Below, piece by piece: positions 1 through 8,614 of a DNA stretch of 64,000 nucleotides (position 1 is the stretch's first letter; each line of letters opens with the position of its first letter). Source of the stretch: Spirosoma radiotolerans (GTDB lineage Bacteria; Bacteroidota; Bacteroidia; Cytophagales; Spirosomataceae); NCBI RefSeq assembly GCF_000974425.1, contig NZ_CP010429.1:3906001-3970000 (forward strand). Direction: 5' to 3'. The notes under the pieces were generated by a model. The model ran no database searches, was not told the DNA's origin, and saw only the letters and a list, made by a program, of their open reading frames with translations. Position numbers and translations under genes: made by a program.

Positions 1-165
1 ATTCGCCACCGGAGGAGCTGCGAACGGAATACCTTTATAAATCCGTACATCGCCCGATTTATTGGTCGTTCCCTCGATCCGTCCGTTGGCGGTTTTGACA
101 ACCAGCGATTGGCCGACAGCAGATAACGAGAGGATTATGAGGAGAAGAAAAATGACTTGTTTCAT
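1..165 (-). CDS. Type-B carboxylesterase, N-terminal part (runs off window edge)
   Basis: Only the first 55 codons lie in the window. The reading frame opens with a clear signal peptide (MKQVIFLLLIILSLSAVGQS) and continues into VKTANGRIEG and YKGIPFAAPPV. The pattern of a G-x-I/V-x-G strand followed by a G-I-P-[FY]-A-x-P-P motif is the N-terminal signature of type-B carboxylesterases, which are secreted serine hydrolases acting on carboxylic esters. The catalytic serine would lie outside the window. The gene sits 42 nt downstream of another secreted esterase on the same strand, so it is probably the last visible gene of an esterase operon. The family call is from the N-terminal motif only; substrate is unknown. 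Confidence 0.75.
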   Translation of the reverse strand, partial: MKQVIFLLLIILSLSAVGQSLVVKTANGRIEGTTNKSGDVRIYKGIPFAAPPVAN

Positions 166-207
166 AGACTAACGAGTTTACCGGGCATCAGAATTATGGC
201 CTACCGA

Positions 208-1104
208 TTAAGGCATAACAGCCCCATTCTCCTTCAGGATTTTATGGAAAAACAGTAGGTGAGACGGCAGTGAATTCTCCCAGTAATCCCAGGTATGCCC
301 GCCCGGATGTTCGGTATAGTCGTGGGGCGTCTGGTTGTAAACGAGCCGCCGGTGCAACTCCCGATTGGGTTCAATCAGGAAATCATCCACACCACAATCA
401 ATAATGATTTTCAGGCCGTTGGCTTTGATCTTATCGACCATATTCACCACCGAATTAGCCGCGTACAAATCGGGAGTTGCACCAGCCGGGCCAAGAATCC
501 GTTCAAACTGCGGGGTAATCTGTTTGGCAAATTCGGGCGTAAGTTTCCAGTTCTTCCGGTCCAGATCGACGGCGCCACTCATGCTCCCAGCCGCGCAATA
601 TAAGTCCGGATGGCGCGCCGAAAGGTATAGAGCCCCGTGCCCTCCCATACTTAAGCCGCTGATTACCCGTCCTTTCCGATCTTTAATGGTGCGGTACGTA
701 TTATCAATTTTCTCAATAACTTCCTTTGTAATGTATGTCTCGAACTGGTTGTCTTTCCGAATGGGGCTGTCCAGATAACCGCTCAACGTTTCGCCTTCCG
801 GTGTTACAATAATGAGGTTATATTGATCGGACAGCTTCTGCAACAACTGTTTGTCAGGCGTTTTCGATAGCCAGTCGCTGAACCGCCCTCCTCCCCCGTG
901 CAACAGATACAATACGGGATAGGTCGCCTTGCCCTTCGCATAGGAATTAGGCAAAACAACGGCCGCCCGCAGGTTCTTCTGCATAGCCGCCGAGGGAATA
1001 TCCAGCGAGTCGACTTTAGCGCCGATCGACAGAATGGGAGCACCGATCAGGCTTAGCAGGAATACCAATACCGTTCCTTTCATAAAGATGAATCGCTTCT
1101 TCAA
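208..1104 (-). CDS. Secreted alpha/beta-hydrolase esterase (feruloyl/S-formylglutathione esterase-like)
   Basis: A 298-residue esterase of the esterase-D/feruloyl-esterase family. A hydrophobic N-terminus (residues about 8-28) looks like a signal peptide. The oxyanion region LYLLHGGGG (about 66-73) is followed by the nucleophile elbow GLSMGG with Ser152, an acidic candidate in CGVDDF, and a His in HPGGHTWDYW near the C-terminus, so the triad looks complete. It lacks the N-terminal beta-sandwich present in the two upstream paralogues. It lies 18 nt downstream of the next esterase, suggesting one transcript. The likely role is removal of ester-linked acyl groups (for example ferulate or acetate) from plant polysaccharides in the periplasm or outside the cell; substrate is inferred from context with the arabinose genes. 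Confidence 0.85.
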   Translation of the reverse strand: MKKRFIFMKGTVLVFLLSLIGAPILSIGAKVDSLDIPSAAMQKNLRAAVVLPNSYAKGKATYPVLYLLHGGGGRFSDWLSKTPDKQLLQKLSDQYNLIIVTPEGETLSGYLDSPIRKDNQFETYITKEVIEKIDNTYRTIKDRKGRVISGLSMGGHGALYLSARHPDLYCAAGSMSGAVDLDRKNWKLTPEFAKQITPQFERILGPAGATPDLYAANSVVNMVDKIKANGLKIIIDCGVDDFLIEPNRELHRRLVYNQTPHDYTEHPGGHTWDYWENSLPSHLLFFHKILKENGAVMP

Positions 1105-1122
1105 AGCTGTGATAAGGTTGTC

Positions 1123-2301
1123 TTACTTAAATAACTGGGGAACATACTCATTGAGGTACTGCCGCCAGTTGATCCAGGTATGGCCGCCAGTGGTTTCTTT
1201 ATACTGGTACTTGATCTTGTGCTTGTCGAGGAGCGCCAGCGTTTTCTTGTTGGCATCCATCACAAAATCATCTTTCCCAATCTCTACCCAAAACAGTTTC
1301 TTGTTTTTGTTGAACGAAGCGTCGTTCAGAGCTTTGCTATATTTAGTCTCCGCTTCGTCGATCGACGGGCCAAAAAAGCCTGAGCTGAACACGCCAACGT
1401 AATTGAATAAGTCGGGACGGGTCAGGCTCACGTCCAGTGTCTGAAATCCACCCATCGACAACCCGGCCAGCGCCCGGTTTTCCCGATTTGGCAACGTGCG
1501 ATACGTCTTCTCGACATAGGGCATGACGTCTTTTAGGAATTCATTGGCAAACATATCGCGCATGGTACTCAATCCCTGCATGGGGTTGGCCTGTCCCGTT
1601 GCGGGTGGCATCGGCATGCTGCCATTGGGCATCACCACGATCATGGGTTTAGCCTGTCCGGCGGCCAGTAAATTATCCAGGATAAAGCCAGCCCGGCCAA
1701 CGGTGTTCCAGCCCGAATCATCGTCGCCTGCCCCGTGCAGCAAATAGAAGACTGGGTATTTTCCATTTCCCTGCTCGTAGCCAGGTGGTGTATAGACGTG
1801 CATTCGGCGCATCATATTCAGCGAACCCGACGAGTACCAGACCTCTCTGACCTGGCCATGGGGCACAGCCCGGTTGTCCTCGAAAGCAGTTTCGGCACCG
1901 GGCACGGCCATCACATTTTCCAAACTGCTGATACCCTGCTTGATGACCGGATTCTTCGGATCCATCGTCCGTACGCCATCAACCATCAAGGTGTAGGTGT
2001 AATAATCCGGACGAAGTGGGCCGAGTACCGTCGACCAGACACCCTGCTCATTTTTGACGAGACTAATGGGTTTGTAAGTCGACGAGAAATCGCCCCCGAC
2101 GGTTACCTCCGTAGCTTTAGGGGCATAGATCTGAATAGCCACCCGATTATCGGCCATTACTTTAGGCGACTTCAGCGTGTCATTAGGCGTGGGTGTCCGC
2201 TGCGGCATTTGGGCCATAGCGCCCGACAGAGCCATGGATGCGCCTAGAGCGAGCCCGAAGCCACGAATGCCGGATTTGAGAATTGGGTTGAGTGTTTTCA
2301 T
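1123..2301 (-). CDS. Secreted two-domain feruloyl-esterase-like hydrolase
   Basis: A 392-residue secreted protein with a signal peptide ending around the MALSGAMAQ segment. Residues about 45-125 form an E-set/CBM48-like beta-sandwich (VAIQIYAPKATEVTVGGDF, then PLRPDYYTYTLMVDG). The rest is an esterase-D type alpha/beta-hydrolase with PVFYLLHGAGDD, nucleophile elbow GLSMGG, acidic residue in GKDDF and His in TGGHTWINW. This architecture is known in bacterial feruloyl esterases from xylan- and pectin-degrading loci. It is one of three tandem related genes (with 208-1104 and 2373-3560), consistent with duplication. The predicted job is release of ferulic acid from arabinose side chains; specificity is not proven by sequence. 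Confidence 0.87.
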   Translation of the reverse strand: MKTLNPILKSGIRGFGLALGASMALSGAMAQMPQRTPTPNDTLKSPKVMADNRVAIQIYAPKATEVTVGGDFSSTYKPISLVKNEQGVWSTVLGPLRPDYYTYTLMVDGVRTMDPKNPVIKQGISSLENVMAVPGAETAFEDNRAVPHGQVREVWYSSGSLNMMRRMHVYTPPGYEQGNGKYPVFYLLHGAGDDDSGWNTVGRAGFILDNLLAAGQAKPMIVVMPNGSMPMPPATGQANPMQGLSTMRDMFANEFLKDVMPYVEKTYRTLPNRENRALAGLSMGGFQTLDVSLTRPDLFNYVGVFSSGFFGPSIDEAETKYSKALNDASFNKNKKLFWVEIGKDDFVMDANKKTLALLDKHKIKYQYKETTGGHTWINWRQYLNEYVPQLFK

Positions 2302-2335
2302 GAAAAAAAATAAGGATTAAGGAATTGAACTGTAG

Positions 2336-2367
2336 CGATGGCGCAAGGCTCCAGCCTTGCGCCATCG
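2336..2367. repeat. Perfect palindromic hairpin between two esterase genes
   Basis: Two 15-nt arms (CGATGGCGCAAGGCT and its exact reverse complement) are separated by only 2 nt. The hairpin sits in the 71-nt gap between two same-strand esterase genes. There is no adjacent T-run on the minus strand, so it looks more like an intergenic palindromic repeat or mRNA-stabilising hairpin than a classical terminator. Confidence 0.7.
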
Positions 2368-2372
2368 ACGAA

Positions 2373-3560
2373 CTACTTGTTACGCCATAGATTTGGCAGG
2401 AGCCTGTAATACAGTAGATGACGCCAGGTACCCCAGTCATGAGCACCCTCGCCCCCGACGTAATAATCATGCCTGATGTTATGCTTCTGAAGAGCTTCGT
2501 GCAGAGCAACGGCCCGTTTGCCAATCGTTTCTACTTCGCCCGTCCCCTGCCCGACCAATAAATAATCGACTTTCTGATTCGCTTTGGGATCATTCAGAAA
2601 GGTAGCGCTTACGGTTTCGGTTTCCAGGTCGCCGGCACTCAAAATGGCAAACGAGCTAAACATGTCCAGATTCGTGAGGCCGACCAACTGGGTGTGCCGT
2701 CCACCCATCGACAAGCCCGCCAATGCACGGCCGGTGCGGTCGGCCCGGGTACTGTAGGTTTTGTCCATAAAAGGTACGATCTGTTTTTTCAGCTCATCTT
2801 CCAGCAGCCTGAACGTCTTTTCGGTATGCGCCGGATCACTGCGATGAACGACCTGATTGTTGGGCATCGCAATCAGCATAGGCACCATTTTACCCTCGGC
2901 CAGGAGGTTATCTGCAATGAAATTGGCCCGCCCGTCGAGGCTCCAGCCAGAAGCCAGTTCACCGCTGCCGCCCATTAGGTAAAGGACGGGGTATTTCTTT
3001 TTGGATGAATAGCCGGGGGGCGTATAGACGTACATTTCCCGTTCGCCATTCAGCACATCCGAATGATAAATGTGGCACGTTACGGCTCCATGGGGCACCG
3101 CTTTGGCATCATAATAAGCCGGACCGTCGCCCTGAACAACCACGTTACTGTAGCCCGGCTGGTCGTTAAAACCCGTGAGGGTATTGTTCGGGTCAACGAC
3201 CTGTACGCCATCGATCACGAATTTATACACATAAATATCCGGTTTGATGGGCCCTACGGTCAATGACCAAAGGCCATCGGCATTTTTTTGAAAGGGTATT
3301 GGATCTTTGGCGTTCAGGGCCAGTAATAGCGGTCCTCCCGTCAGCATCACCTGCTTTGCCTCAGGAGCCTTGAGCCGAAAGGTGATTGTGTGATCGTCGT
3401 GCACATCGGGCGAGATAACATTCGCGCCAAACGGCAGTAGGTTCTGTGTGTTTTTCTGAGGATTCCAATCCAGATTGACGTGCGCCTGCTGGGCCTGCAC
3501 CCAGTGATTACCCGCTAGCAATAACGCCGTAAGCAGGCAGTTTACCCGATTTATAGCCAT
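2373..3560 (-). CDS. Secreted two-domain feruloyl-esterase-like hydrolase, paralogue with altered acid residue
   Basis: A 395-residue protein with a signal peptide (ending near HWVQAQ) and the same layout as its neighbour: an N-terminal E-set-like domain (ITFRLKAPEAKQVMLTGG, then PIKPDIYVYKFVIDG) and an alpha/beta-hydrolase with PVLYLMGGSGE, elbow GLSMGG and His in GGEGAHDWGTW. Two differences stand out: the oxyanion HGAG/HGGG motif is MGGSG here, and the GKDDF acid motif is replaced by GQGTGEVET, so the acid may be Glu or come from elsewhere. It is the first gene of the esterase run, with a possible promoter 17 nt upstream of the ATG. Expected role is ester cleavage on hemicellulose or pectin side chains. 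Confidence 0.84.
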   Translation of the reverse strand: MAINRVNCLLTALLLAGNHWVQAQQAHVNLDWNPQKNTQNLLPFGANVISPDVHDDHTITFRLKAPEAKQVMLTGGPLLLALNAKDPIPFQKNADGLWSLTVGPIKPDIYVYKFVIDGVQVVDPNNTLTGFNDQPGYSNVVVQGDGPAYYDAKAVPHGAVTCHIYHSDVLNGEREMYVYTPPGYSSKKKYPVLYLMGGSGELASGWSLDGRANFIADNLLAEGKMVPMLIAMPNNQVVHRSDPAHTEKTFRLLEDELKKQIVPFMDKTYSTRADRTGRALAGLSMGGRHTQLVGLTNLDMFSSFAILSAGDLETETVSATFLNDPKANQKVDYLLVGQGTGEVETIGKRAVALHEALQKHNIRHDYYVGGEGAHDWGTWRHLLYYRLLPNLWRNK

Positions 3561-3576
3561 CCTTCTTTCTTTGTGT

Positions 3577-3584
3577 CAAAAGTA
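3577..3584 (-). promoter_or_regulatory. Candidate Bacteroidota -7 promoter element
   Basis: Read on the minus strand this is TACTTTTG, matching the Bacteroidota sigma -7 consensus TAnnTTTG, just upstream of the first esterase gene. No convincing TTTG -33 box at the usual spacing was found, so this is only a candidate. Confidence 0.4.
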
Positions 3585-3689
3585 CACAAGGTTCTGATAC
3601 ATACAGACGGCTCACCTAAAAAACTGTAAATTTTTCAGGACTATTTATCACCATTTAATGCTATACGATACGACGGAAAAGACACGTGA

Positions 3690-4730
3690 TTATTTCTTGT
3701 AATCAACCAGCATGCCCTGACACAGCCAGTTAGCCAGCGCCTGGCGATTCTCGGCCAGTAGAAACCGCCGTTGGTCCAGTTGATTCTGAATGTTGCCCAG
3801 TTCAATAAAAACGGTTGGAGGCTGGCTATTTCTGATCACGTACAAGCTCCCACGGCTACTAACCCGGCCCATGTAAGGCCGCGCTGGTCGATAGCGCTTG
3901 TAGTTTGCCTGAAACATCCGATGAATGTGCCGGGCCAACCTCAACCCAACTTTACTCTGGGGATGATGATAGAAAAAAACGTCAATCTTTTCGCCTTTGC
4001 TTCGGCTGTCGACATGAATGGTTACAAATCGCTGGTAACGTTCTTTGTGATTGGCAAATTGCCGATTCACCGCCGTCGTTGTTTGCCGCAGCCGAGTCGT
4101 TTGATCGAGGGGAATAGCCTGATTCGGGTAAGCCCGTTCATCGTAGTCGATGGGCAGCACGGCCCCATCCCGAATTCCATCATTCCGGTCCTGCACAATC
4201 ATGTAGACCGTTGCGCCATGCTGAATGAGTACTCTGGCCAGTCGGATCGTGACATCATACGCATACTCATCCTCGGGCAGGCGCTGGGACCCATACTTTC
4301 CAATAGCCCCCGGATCGGGCCCACCATGACCGGAAGCCAGGTAGTAAACGGCTCCCTTAAGCTGATCATCCAATATGGGTATTGTCGCGTATCGACGGCC
4401 CATAATGGCCAGCGTTTTGCTCACTGTCCGCACCGCAGTTTTTGTTACTAACCTGGTACGTGTAGATCGTGCTGCAGAGTGGCTTCTGTTTGCAGCATGC
4501 ACTACGCGTCGCGTTTTTGCGGGAACTATGTGCCTTCTAGCCGACTTTTTGGAACGGGATTTACGAACCGTTGTCTTTTGATGCAGGGGTTTCGTGCTGC
4601 TTCGTTTAACAGGGCCTGCTTTCGAGTTGAACCAAGCGACGGGTGTGTTGACCGGAAGAACGCCTGCATCGCTCGGGAAGGCAGGACCGAACAAAAGCAG
4701 ATAAACGATGAAAGAGGCTACTAGATGCAA
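3690..4730 (-). CDS. Secreted N-acetylmuramoyl-L-alanine amidase (Amidase_3 type)
   Basis: A 346-residue protein. The N-terminus (MHLVASFIVYLLLFGPAFPS) is a signal peptide, followed by a very basic Lys/Arg/Ser-rich linker (about 40-105) likely to contact peptidoglycan. The catalytic domain spans about 125-340. The pattern ASGHGGPDPGAIG gives the first zinc His, DEYAYDV supplies the likely Glu ligand, TIHVDS the second His, and FIELGNIQN the catalytic Glu region, all in the order seen in zinc amidases that cleave the MurNAc-L-Ala bond. The start is TTG, chosen because it gives a complete signal peptide and no upstream in-frame ATG was found. It lies 129 nt upstream of the esterases and may be transcribed separately. 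Confidence 0.85.
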   Translation of the reverse strand: MHLVASFIVYLLLFGPAFPSDAGVLPVNTPVAWFNSKAGPVKRSSTKPLHQKTTVRKSRSKKSARRHIVPAKTRRVVHAANRSHSAARSTRTRLVTKTAVRTVSKTLAIMGRRYATIPILDDQLKGAVYYLASGHGGPDPGAIGKYGSQRLPEDEYAYDVTIRLARVLIQHGATVYMIVQDRNDGIRDGAVLPIDYDERAYPNQAIPLDQTTRLRQTTTAVNRQFANHKERYQRFVTIHVDSRSKGEKIDVFFYHHPQSKVGLRLARHIHRMFQANYKRYRPARPYMGRVSSRGSLYVIRNSQPPTVFIELGNIQNQLDQRRFLLAENRQALANWLCQGMLVDYKK

Positions 4731-5218
4731 TGGGCTGGTCTGACTAATGGGTCGTCGTTACGATAAAAATGGTGGTCTCGTCCCCGGATCTACACACAGG
4801 ACAAAAAATCTTTATTGGTAAAATACAAAAAGCAAGTTGCAAAAATAGGCCAGTTCAGCAGAATTAGCCAGTAGATAACAGATGCATACGATAAGTATTT
4901 AGTGGAAATACGCCAGTCGGCAACGTTCCCGATAACGTTTGCGTGAAAAAATAAAGTGTATTGCTTCACTTTAACAAATAGCCTGCTTACACTTATAAGA
5001 GGTAGCCCGAGCTGGATACGTGTCGGGTAAATTGCCGTTTCCATGAAAAAGACAATTAGCTGCTCTGCTCCTTCCAGTTGCGTACTATACTGATCCAGTC
5101 TGGTAGTTTTTAGGGGTAAAATGGGTATGAAACAGGCAACAACTACTCTTTGCTGTATGAAATTAGAGAATCGGCTCAGTAGCTTATAACTGGCTCGCTC
5201 ATTGCCTCATCACTGTAT
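4731..5218. other. Intergenic stretch, no supported gene
   Basis: This 488-nt AT-rich gap separates the minus-strand amidase from the plus-strand KDG kinase operon, so both promoters must lie here. An 84-codon minus-strand frame (4790-5044) has no recognisable domain, and its Phe/Tyr/Ile-rich composition is typical of chance translation of AT-rich DNA. No clear operator was recognised. Confidence 0.5.
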
Positions 5219-6247
5219 ATGACCAAAATTTCCTGCTTCGGCGAATTATTAATACGATTTTCACCCAGTGCCAATGGTGAATGGATTCGACAGGGAGCGA
5301 TGCCCGTCTTTGTGGGTGGAGCCGAATTGAACGTGGCCACAGCCCTGGCCAACTGGGGCCTTCCGGTTAAATACAGTACCGCTTTGCCGGAAAATGCATT
5401 AGCCGATGACATCATCGGGTATGTAAAAAGCAAAGGCATCGACACGTCGGGTATCCTTCGATTCGGACAACGGGTAGGCAGTTATTATCTCCCGCAGGGG
5501 ACCGACCTCAAACACGCGGGCGTTATTTATGACCGCGCCCATTCGTCGTTCTGCGAACTTTCACCTGGCAACGTTGACTGGGACGAGGTGCTCACCGATA
5601 CCTCATGGCTACACGTGAGCGCCATTAGTCCGGCTCTGGGCGCTGATGTGGCTGCGGCCTGCCGGGAGCTGATGGCGACAGCCTCGGCAAAAGGAATTAC
5701 CGTTTCGATTGATCTGAACCACCGGGCACGGCTCTGGCAATACGGCATGGCCCCGACCGACATCATGCCCGGTTTGCTGGAGCACTGTGATGTTGTCATG
5801 GGAAATATATGGGCCGCCAACGCCCTGCTGGGTATTCCGGTCGATGAACAGATTCATGCCAAGGGGCAACAGTCCGACTATGTTGCCCACGCTCAGGTCA
5901 CTTCCGAGGCCATCCAGAAGCAGTTCCCTCGCTGCAAAGTGGTGGCCAACACCTTCCGATTCGATACGCCCCCGGCAGGCCTGCGTTATTATACAACCCT
6001 GTTCACCGAAGGACAACAATTTGTATCCTCCGAATTACTGACCGATTCGGTCATTGACCGGGTAGGCAGTGGCGATTGCTTCATGGCCGGCCTGATTTAT
6101 GGCCTGTATCATCAGCATCCACCTCAGCAAGTCGTCACATTTGCGGCAGAAGCTGCCTTTGGTAAATTGCAGGAATTAGGGGACGCTACAAGGCAAACCA
6201 TTACCGACATCACCAACCGAATTTACGCATTAACTCCCTTATCCTAA
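5219..6247 (+). CDS. kdgK: 2-dehydro-3-deoxygluconate (KDG) kinase, PfkB family
   Basis: A 342-residue cytoplasmic sugar kinase. It opens with ISCFGELLIRFSP, the usual N-terminal strand of KDG kinases, has the PfkB substrate-side motif GGAELNVATALANWG, and ends with VIDRVGSGDCFMAGLIYG, the PfkB C-terminal signature containing the catalytic Asp (GSGD). It phosphorylates 2-keto-3-deoxygluconate to KDPG. The aldolase that cleaves KDPG starts 6 nt downstream and a hexuronate-type permease follows, so function and context agree. The substrate is inferred from the neighbours; other 2-keto-3-deoxy acids are possible. Confidence 0.9.
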   Translation: MTKISCFGELLIRFSPSANGEWIRQGAMPVFVGGAELNVATALANWGLPVKYSTALPENALADDIIGYVKSKGIDTSGILRFGQRVGSYYLPQGTDLKHAGVIYDRAHSSFCELSPGNVDWDEVLTDTSWLHVSAISPALGADVAAACRELMATASAKGITVSIDLNHRARLWQYGMAPTDIMPGLLEHCDVVMGNIWAANALLGIPVDEQIHAKGQQSDYVAHAQVTSEAIQKQFPRCKVVANTFRFDTPPAGLRYYTTLFTEGQQFVSSELLTDSVIDRVGSGDCFMAGLIYGLYHQHPPQQVVTFAAEAAFGKLQELGDATRQTITDITNRIYALTPLS

Positions 6248-6253
6248 CGCTTT

Positions 6254-6922
6254 ATGTCAGCATTCACTCCCGATAAGATCCTTGATCTGGTCATTAATCA
6301 CCCAATTGTACCGGTATTTTACCATCCCGACGGGGCTCATGCCCAGGCTATTGTTCAGGCCTGCTACGATGGTGGTTTACGAGTGTTTGAGTTTACGAAC
6401 CGGGGCGAAAAAGCCCTGTCTGTTTTTACGGATTTAATCCCGTATGTCCGCCAGCACTGCCCCGACATGGCCATGGGTATCGGGACAATCCTGACGCCCG
6501 AAGACGCTGAACGGTTTCTGGATGTAGGCGCTGACTTTGTGGTGCAACCGGTTACCACCGCTGCCGTCGGCGACGTTTGTCGGGCTCGGGGTGTCTCCTG
6601 GATGCCAGCCGGTTCGACCCTAAACGAGATTTATCAGGCAACACAATTGGGTGCCGATCTCGTCAAAGTGTTTCCGGGCAATGTTGTCGGACCTGATTTC
6701 ATTAAAGCAATCAAAGGGCCAATGCCTGGTCTGAAACTAATGGTAACGGGTGGCGTAGAGCCCACCATCGACAGCCTGTCAGCCTGGTTTCGGTCGGGTG
6801 TTACGGCCGTTGGGATTGGCTCTCAACTATTTTCCGGTCAGGGGTTATCGCCCGATGCTCTGCGTGATCGGGTTGCCTCTTTGGTTCAGCTTGTGGCCAC
6901 CTTTGTTCCTAAGTCAGCATGA
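6254..6922 (+). CDS. kdgA: KDPG aldolase (bifunctional 4-hydroxy-2-oxoglutarate aldolase)
   Basis: A 222-residue class I aldolase of the Eda family, close to the usual 205-220. Visible motifs are the N-terminal PIVPVFYHPD, the segment VFEFTNRGEKAL that carries the catalytic Glu, AMGIGTILTPEDA, and DLVKVFPGN with the Schiff-base Lys138. It cleaves 2-keto-3-deoxy-6-phosphogluconate to pyruvate and glyceraldehyde-3-phosphate. It starts 6 nt after the kinase and its stop overlaps the permease start (ATGA), so the three genes are translationally coupled. Confidence 0.93.
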   Translation: MSAFTPDKILDLVINHPIVPVFYHPDGAHAQAIVQACYDGGLRVFEFTNRGEKALSVFTDLIPYVRQHCPDMAMGIGTILTPEDAERFLDVGADFVVQPVTTAAVGDVCRARGVSWMPAGSTLNEIYQATQLGADLVKVFPGNVVGPDFIKAIKGPMPGLKLMVTGGVEPTIDSLSAWFRSGVTAVGIGSQLFSGQGLSPDALRDRVASLVQLVATFVPKSA

Positions 6923-8238
6923 GCAAGCCCCCTGGGAATTACCGCTGGACCATCGTCGCGCTTCTCTTTTTTGCAACAACCATCAACTACCTCGACCGGC
7001 AAGTGGTCGGGTTGCTAAAACCTACCTTAGAGAAAGAGTTTGCCTGGTCGGAGCTGGATTATAGCCGCATTGTGCAGGTTTTTTCGGCTGCTTATGCCGT
7101 TGGACTGCTCGTCTTTGGTCGCTTCATCGACCGTATTGGCACCAAAATGGGCTACTCCATCGCCATTATTTTCTGGAGTCTGGCGGCAATGGGCCACGCC
7201 CTGGCAACCAGTACCCTTGGCTTTATTTTTGCCCGAATTGGGCTGGGCTTAGGCGAAGCGGGCAACTTTCCGGCGGCCATCAAAACGGTAGCCGAGTGGT
7301 TCCCGAAAAAAGAACGGGCGCTGGCAACGGGTATTTTCAACTCGGGCGCTAATATAGGCGCGGTCGTGGCCCCTATTCTCGTCCCCTGGATTTTAGGGAT
7401 CTACGGCTGGCAGATGGCTTTCATTGTGACGGGAGCCGTCGGGTTTATCTGGCTGGTGATTTGGTACATCACCTACGAGATACCCGCTAAACAGGCCAAA
7501 CTGTCCAAAGCTGAGTTCGACTACATACACAGCGACAACGAAACCACGCCCGACGAGATTGCCGATCACGGGAAGCCTGTTTCCTGGGGCCAATTGCTGA
7601 GTGTTCGCCAGACGTGGGCCTTTGTTTTTGGCAAAATGCTCACCGACCCCATCTGGTGGTTTTTTCTGTTCTGGCTACAGGATTATTTCTCGACCACCTT
7701 CCACCTCGATACCAAGAAACCGAACTTGTATCTGGCGGTACTCTACACGCTGGTCAGCATCGGGAGCATTGGCGGTGGCTACCTCTCGTCGGCCCTGATC
7801 AGCCGGGGATGGAGCGTGTGGAAAGCCCGCAAAACGTCTATGCTCATTTTTGCATTGCTGGTCATTCCGGTTATCGCCGTGCGCTTTGGCCCCGATATCT
7901 GGACGACGGTAGCCCTGATTGGCCTGGCGGGTGCCGCCCACCAGGCCTGGAGCGCCAACATCTTTACGACGGCTTCCGACATGTTTCCCAAACGGGCCGT
8001 TAGTTCCGTAGTGGGTATTGGAAGTATGGCGGGATCAGTTGGCGGCATTATCTTCCCCGAAATAGTCGGGCGGATTCTGGATAGTTACAAACAGGCGGGT
8101 GATGTTCAAAGTGGGTACGGCATCATTTTTCTGATGTGCGGATCAGCTTATTTGTTAGCCTGGCTGGTTATGCACCTGCTGGCCCCAAAAATGCAGCCCG
8201 TAACGCTGGGACAACCCGAATCGGAGCCCGTAGCGTAA
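6919..8238 (+). CDS. MFS hexuronate/sugar-acid permease (ExuT-like)
   Basis: A 439-residue inner-membrane transporter with about 12 hydrophobic segments. The start TINYLDRQVVGLLKP is the classic opening of the ExuT/GudP anion:cation symporter branch, and GRFIDRIGTKMGY is the MFS loop 2-3 motif. GLGLGEAGNFPAAIKTVAEW and PKKERALATGIFNSGANIG are also typical of this branch. It overlaps the aldolase stop by 4 nt. The predicted role is uptake of a hexuronate or related acid feeding the KDG branch. Uronate isomerase and dehydratase genes are not in this window. Confidence 0.88.
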   Translation: MSKPPGNYRWTIVALLFFATTINYLDRQVVGLLKPTLEKEFAWSELDYSRIVQVFSAAYAVGLLVFGRFIDRIGTKMGYSIAIIFWSLAAMGHALATSTLGFIFARIGLGLGEAGNFPAAIKTVAEWFPKKERALATGIFNSGANIGAVVAPILVPWILGIYGWQMAFIVTGAVGFIWLVIWYITYEIPAKQAKLSKAEFDYIHSDNETTPDEIADHGKPVSWGQLLSVRQTWAFVFGKMLTDPIWWFFLFWLQDYFSTTFHLDTKKPNLYLAVLYTLVSIGSIGGGYLSSALISRGWSVWKARKTSMLIFALLVIPVIAVRFGPDIWTTVALIGLAGAAHQAWSANIFTTASDMFPKRAVSSVVGIGSMAGSVGGIIFPEIVGRILDSYKQAGDVQSGYGIIFLMCGSAYLLAWLVMHLLAPKMQPVTLGQPESEPVA

Positions 8239-8614
8239 TTGACTGGGCTGGCGTTCAACGGCTAAAAACGCACATACTTTTTTGACTGCTGATGATTTAT
8301 ACAAAAACCAACTTGCCAGTCTGATTTCGTACTACTTCTTTACTCTATAGCGGTATAGCGGTTGAAATTGTTCGGTTTCACTATGGGGTTAGTTTTAAGA
8401 AGCTGGCACCACCTTGAGCTCGTCCGGGGGCTGTGCGGACACAGCCCCCGGAAAAGACAGAATCAAGCTGTATAACCGCACTGGAAAAATGACATACCGG
8501 GCAACGATCTGATTAATTTCCGATGGATTACGTCAGTAGGTTTTCAGAATAAACTATTTATAGCTATTTAGCAGGTTCATAACCCTGACCTATCCATTGC
8601 GTTTATTCGACATA
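8239..8614. other. Intergenic region before the arabinose regulator
   Basis: This 376-nt gap holds the end-of-operon signals of the uronate genes and presumably the promoter of the NUDIX regulator. It includes a perfect GC hairpin (8424-8451) and a segment around 8390-8411 (GTTTTAAGAAGCTGGCACC) resembling repeats found at 43.5-43.8 kb. No small gene was found. Confidence 0.5.
8424..8451. terminator. Perfect GC-rich hairpin downstream of the uronate operon
   Basis: Arms CCGGGGGCTGTG and CACAGCCCCCGG are exact complements with a 4-nt loop and are followed by AAAA. It may act as a transcription barrier, but there is no T-run on the plus strand and it may be a dispersed palindromic repeat. Confidence 0.55.

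Noticed and set aside
4790..5044. 84-codon minus-strand frame upstream of kdgK
   Set aside because: No domain, signal peptide or neighbour logic; composition rich in Phe/Tyr/Ile as expected from AT-rich noncoding DNA.
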